From Planctomycetota bacterium (GTDB lineage Bacteria; Planctomycetota; PUPC01; JABMSA01): a stretch of 8,336 bases of DNA. A program made the position numbers and the translations under genes. Each line of letters opens with the position of its first letter. The first letter of the stretch is position 1. The stretch covers positions 1 through 8,336 of the forward strand of contig JABMSA010000068.1 in NCBI GenBank assembly GCA_013202185.1, written 5' to 3'. Shown here one piece after another: positions 6,351-8,336 of this stretch. A model generated the notes under the pieces. It saw only the letters and a list, made by a program, of their open reading frames with translations, ran no database searches and was not told where the DNA came from.

Positions 6351-7241
6351 ATGAAACTCGGAGATTTTGAAATAGAGCCGGCCGGCGATGGGCCGTTCAA
6401 GCTCGACGGCGGCTCGCTGTTTGGAATCGTGCCCAAGCCGTTGTGGTCGAAGCTGGTGAAGTGCGATGAGCGCAACCGCGTGACGCTGAGCATGAGCTGC
6501 ATGGTGGTGCGGGCGCCGGCCGGGGTGGTGCTGGTCGAGTGCGGCACCGGCCGCAAGCACAATGCGAAGATGCGCAAGATCTACGGCATGTCCGACAACA
6601 TCCACCTCGTGAAATCGCTGGGGGGCATGGGATTGCACCCTGAGGATATCTCGGCGGTGATACTAACGCATTTTCATCATGACCATTGCGGAAGCTGCAC
6701 GCGGCTTGTCGACGACGAATTCCGCGAGAAGAAGGACAAGGTCGCGCACGCCGTGCCCACTTTTCCGAAGGCGCGCTACTTTGTGCAGCGCGGCGAATGG
6801 CAAGCGGCCACGAACCCCAACCCCGCTACCAAGGGCACATACCTGCCGGAAAACTTCGTGCCGCTCGAGCGGGCAGGGCAGTTGGAACTGCTCGACGGCG
6901 ACTGCGAGCCGATCCCGGGCTTCAGAGTGCGTGTAACCGGCGGCCACACCGATCATCACCAGGCGATCATTGCGGAGTCCGACGGGCAGGGGATCATCTT
7001 CATCGGCGACATCGCCCCGATCGTGCCTTGCATGCGGCCGGCTTACAACACAGCCTTCGATCATCATCCGATGGACACAATGCGCGCGAAGGCCGAACTG
7101 CTGGCCCTGGCGATCCGCAACAACTGGCTGGTGTGGTTTTATCACGACGCCGAGATAACCGCCGCCAGAATCGCGCAGGGCGACGACCAGCCGCAGGTAT
7201 CGAGCGTCGAGATCAGCGCCCCCGACCTGGGCGAGCCCTGA
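6351..7241 (+). CDS. MBL-fold metallo-hydrolase, lactonase-like
   Basis: This 296-residue protein has a complete metallo-beta-lactamase-fold dinuclear metal site: His107-x-His109-x-Asp111-His112 (THFHHDHCG), His199 (GGHTDHH), Asp220 (IFIGD) and His265 (FYHDAE). The 45-residue gap from Asp220 to His265 is close to that of N-acyl-homoserine lactonases such as AiiA. The early strand VVLVECGTG (59-67) is also typical. The tyrosine that AiiA carries three residues after its aspartate is here Pro223, so lactonase activity should not be assumed. Other MBL hydrolases of similar length cleave esters or lactones. No signal peptide is present, so it is probably cytoplasmic. ATG 6351 follows AAGGA by 9 nt. 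The gene precedes ndk by 81 nt on the same strand and could be co-transcribed with it, though no functional link is evident. Substrate is unknown. Confidence 0.93.
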   Translation: MKLGDFEIEPAGDGPFKLDGGSLFGIVPKPLWSKLVKCDERNRVTLSMSCMVVRAPAGVVLVECGTGRKHNAKMRKIYGMSDNIHLVKSLGGMGLHPEDISAVILTHFHHDHCGSCTRLVDDEFREKKDKVAHAVPTFPKARYFVQRGEWQAATNPNPATKGTYLPENFVPLERAGQLELLDGDCEPIPGFRVRVTGGHTDHHQAIIAESDGQGIIFIGDIAPIVPCMRPAYNTAFDHHPMDTMRAKAELLALAIRNNWLVWFYHDAEITAARIAQGDDQPQVSSVEISAPDLGEP

Positions 7242-7322
7242 TTTGCAGCCGCCGGCCGGCATAGCCCGAGGCCGCCGCGTAACTACAACAACGATTGCCG
7301 AATCGGAGAAAGAACGGATACA

Positions 7323-7805
7323 ATGCAAACAGGATTCGAACGGACGCTTGTGCTGCTGAAGCCCGACGCCGTGCAGCGCCGGCTGATCGGCCGGATACTG
7401 CAGAGGTTTGAGCAGAAGGGCCTGGCGATAGTAGCCCTCAAGCTGGTGCAGGTGACCGACGCCCTTGCCCGCGAGCAATATGCCGTGCACGAGGGCAAGG
7501 AGTTTTACGAGCCGCTGGTGAAGTTCCTGACGTCGTCGCCGATAGTGGCGTGCGCGCTCGAGGGCGTGGAGGCCATTGCCACCGCCCGCAAGCTGATGGG
7601 CGCCACGTTTGGTCGCGACGCCCAGCCGGGCACGATCCGTGGTGATTTCGGGATCAGCAAGCGCTACAATCTCATTCACGGTTCCGACTCGCCCGAGACG
7701 GCGGAGTTCGAGATCGGCCTCTATTTCAGCCCAAGCGAAATCCTCGACTACCGGCCGAGCGATCTGCCGTGGGTGTATGACCTCAACGGGCCCGAGCCGG
7801 TATAG
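7323..7805 (+). CDS. ndk: Nucleoside diphosphate kinase
   Basis: Transfers the terminal phosphate from ATP to nucleoside diphosphates through a phosphohistidine intermediate, balancing NTP and dNTP pools in the cytoplasm. All the family's catalytic residues are present, each shifted by one from common numbering: Lys13 (LLKPDAV), Tyr53, Phe61, Arg89, Thr95, Arg106, Asn116 and the active-site His119 in NLIHGSDS. Length is 160 residues, about 10-20 more than usual. The extra residues form a C-terminal tail (DLPWVYDLNGPEPV) after the common 'W-x-Y'-type end. ATG 7323 is the natural start because the family core begins five residues later. The only purine-rich site, GGAGAAAG, is rather far upstream, so initiation may be modest. 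It lies between the MBL gene and a repeat that could act as terminator. Identification is secure. Confidence 0.98.
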   Translation: MQTGFERTLVLLKPDAVQRRLIGRILQRFEQKGLAIVALKLVQVTDALAREQYAVHEGKEFYEPLVKFLTSSPIVACALEGVEAIATARKLMGATFGRDAQPGTIRGDFGISKRYNLIHGSDSPETAEFEIGLYFSPSEILDYRPSDLPWVYDLNGPEPV

Positions 7806-7850
7806 CGGAAAGAGGTGTCAGGCTTATGCAAAACTACAGCGCACCCCTCT

Positions 7851-7917
7851 GAAAGCCCAAGAGTTTTTGAGAGGGGGTGTGGGGGAGAACTTTTTGCAAA
7901 AAGTTTTCCTCCCACAA
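7851..7917 (+). repeat. Dispersed ~67-nt repeat, copy 2; possible terminator after ndk
   Basis: This is the inverted partner of 6074-6141. It starts 45 nt after the ndk stop and contains the same central palindrome AACTTTTTGCAAAAAGTT (7889-7906) within flanking G-rich and C-rich arms. As RNA it would fold into a long hairpin ending ndk transcription, although no long U-tract follows. Differences between the copies are few substitutions and a one-base length change near the G-run. Confidence 0.85.
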
Positions 7918-8004
7918 TGGAATGACAAGTACATTCACCAAAACCGGACGTTGCACTTCCAAGGCTGCCGGTTGAATGCAGGCTGAATAAGAAAGGCCAT
8001 TACC

Positions 8005-8336
8005 ATGAACTTTCCTGATTATCGGCCACGCCGCATGCGGCAAAACAAGCTCCTGCGGCGGATGATCGCCGAAACGCGCCTCTCGGCCGACGACCTTATC
8101 ATGCCGCTGTTCGTGCGGCCGGGCAAGGGCCGGCGCCTCCCGATACCGTCGATGCCCGGAAACTACCAGTTGTCGGTGGACGAGCTTGTGAAGGAAGTGG
8201 CCGGGCTCAAGGAAGCCGGCATCGGGGCGGCGATATTATTTGGCATTCCCGAAACGAAGGATCCTCAGGGCAGCTCGGGCTGCGCCGAAGACGGCATCGT
8301 GCAGCAGGCTATCCGCGCGATCAAGCAGGAAATCGA
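8005..8336 (+). CDS. hemB: Porphobilinogen synthase (delta-aminolevulinate dehydratase), N-terminal part
   Basis: Condenses two 5-aminolevulinate molecules to porphobilinogen, the second common step in haem, sirohaem and corrinoid synthesis. The first 110 residues are visible: PRRMRQNKLLRRMIAET, LIMPLFVRPG (32-41), then PIPSMPGNYQLSVDEL (46-61) and GIGAAILFGIPETKDPQGS (72-90). The last is followed by AEDGIVQQAIRAIKQEI, the characteristic early barrel region of HemB. The catalytic lysine and metal ligands lie further on and are outside the window. ATG 8005 is preceded by AAAGG with about 10-nt spacing, and the protein begins with the usual short arm. The frame is open to the right edge, so the gene is truncated only by the window. 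No clear promoter is seen in 7918-8004. Confidence 0.97.
   Translation, partial: MNFPDYRPRRMRQNKLLRRMIAETRLSADDLIMPLFVRPGKGRRLPIPSMPGNYQLSVDELVKEVAGLKEAGIGAAILFGIPETKDPQGSSGCAEDGIVQQAIRAIKQEI

Noticed and set aside
6341..7260. Frequent GGCCGGC motifs in this and other GC-rich parts
   Set aside because: They are scattered within coding sequence and match the local GC-rich codon use. No spacing pattern suggests a regulatory site.
6663..7679. A 338-codon minus-strand open frame opposite the MBL gene and ndk
   Set aside because: It is a shadow of two clearly coding genes on the other strand, with H- and R-rich composition and no motif.
1..8336. CRISPR arrays, tRNA or rRNA genes, an integrase or att sites
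   Set aside because: No regularly spaced repeats, no cloverleaf-like or rRNA sequence and no recombinase motifs were seen on either strand.

Overview
The window looks like a chromosomal piece of a moderately GC-rich, environmental Gram-negative-type bacterium. Two adjacent cysteine-type sulfatases, a remnant of a uroporphyrinogen-decarboxylase-like (URO-D) methyltransferase and REP-like palindromes would fit Planctomycetota or another PVC/FCB-type lineage. That assignment is inference, because no rRNA or taxonomic marker is present.

Layout. (1) Positions 1-2241, minus strand: a tight four-gene operon with visibly lower GC than the rest. In transcription order it encodes a Panacea/YwgA-like winged-helix protein (2241-1672), a three-helix membrane protein (1675-1076), a small PD-(D/E)XK-nuclease-like protein (1089-661) and an unrecognised alpha/beta protein that runs off the left edge (673 to <1). 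Each junction overlaps by 4, 14 and 13 nt, and a near-consensus sigma70 promoter lies at 2290-2317. This is the best candidate for an uncharacterised system, for example defence or toxin-antitoxin. (2) Positions 2406-5776, minus strand: a second operon with a strong promoter at 5867-5894. It holds a broken URO-D-like gene (5776-5275) and two sulfatases of different subfamilies (5244-3775 and 3755-2406). (3) Positions 5900-6350: a non-coding region with REP-like palindromes and one copy of a ~67-nt repeat. (4) Positions 6351-8336, plus strand: an MBL-fold hydrolase of the lactonase type, nucleoside diphosphate kinase (ndk), an inverted copy of the same ~67-nt repeat, and the start of hemB (porphobilinogen synthase), cut by the right edge.

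How they work together: the two sulfatases probably desulfate related substrates. They lack signal peptides, so they likely act in the cytoplasm after uptake and depend on a formylglycine-generating enzyme encoded elsewhere. ndk and hemB are housekeeping genes for nucleotide and tetrapyrrole synthesis. The left operon differs in composition and function and was probably acquired horizontally at the edge of this core region.
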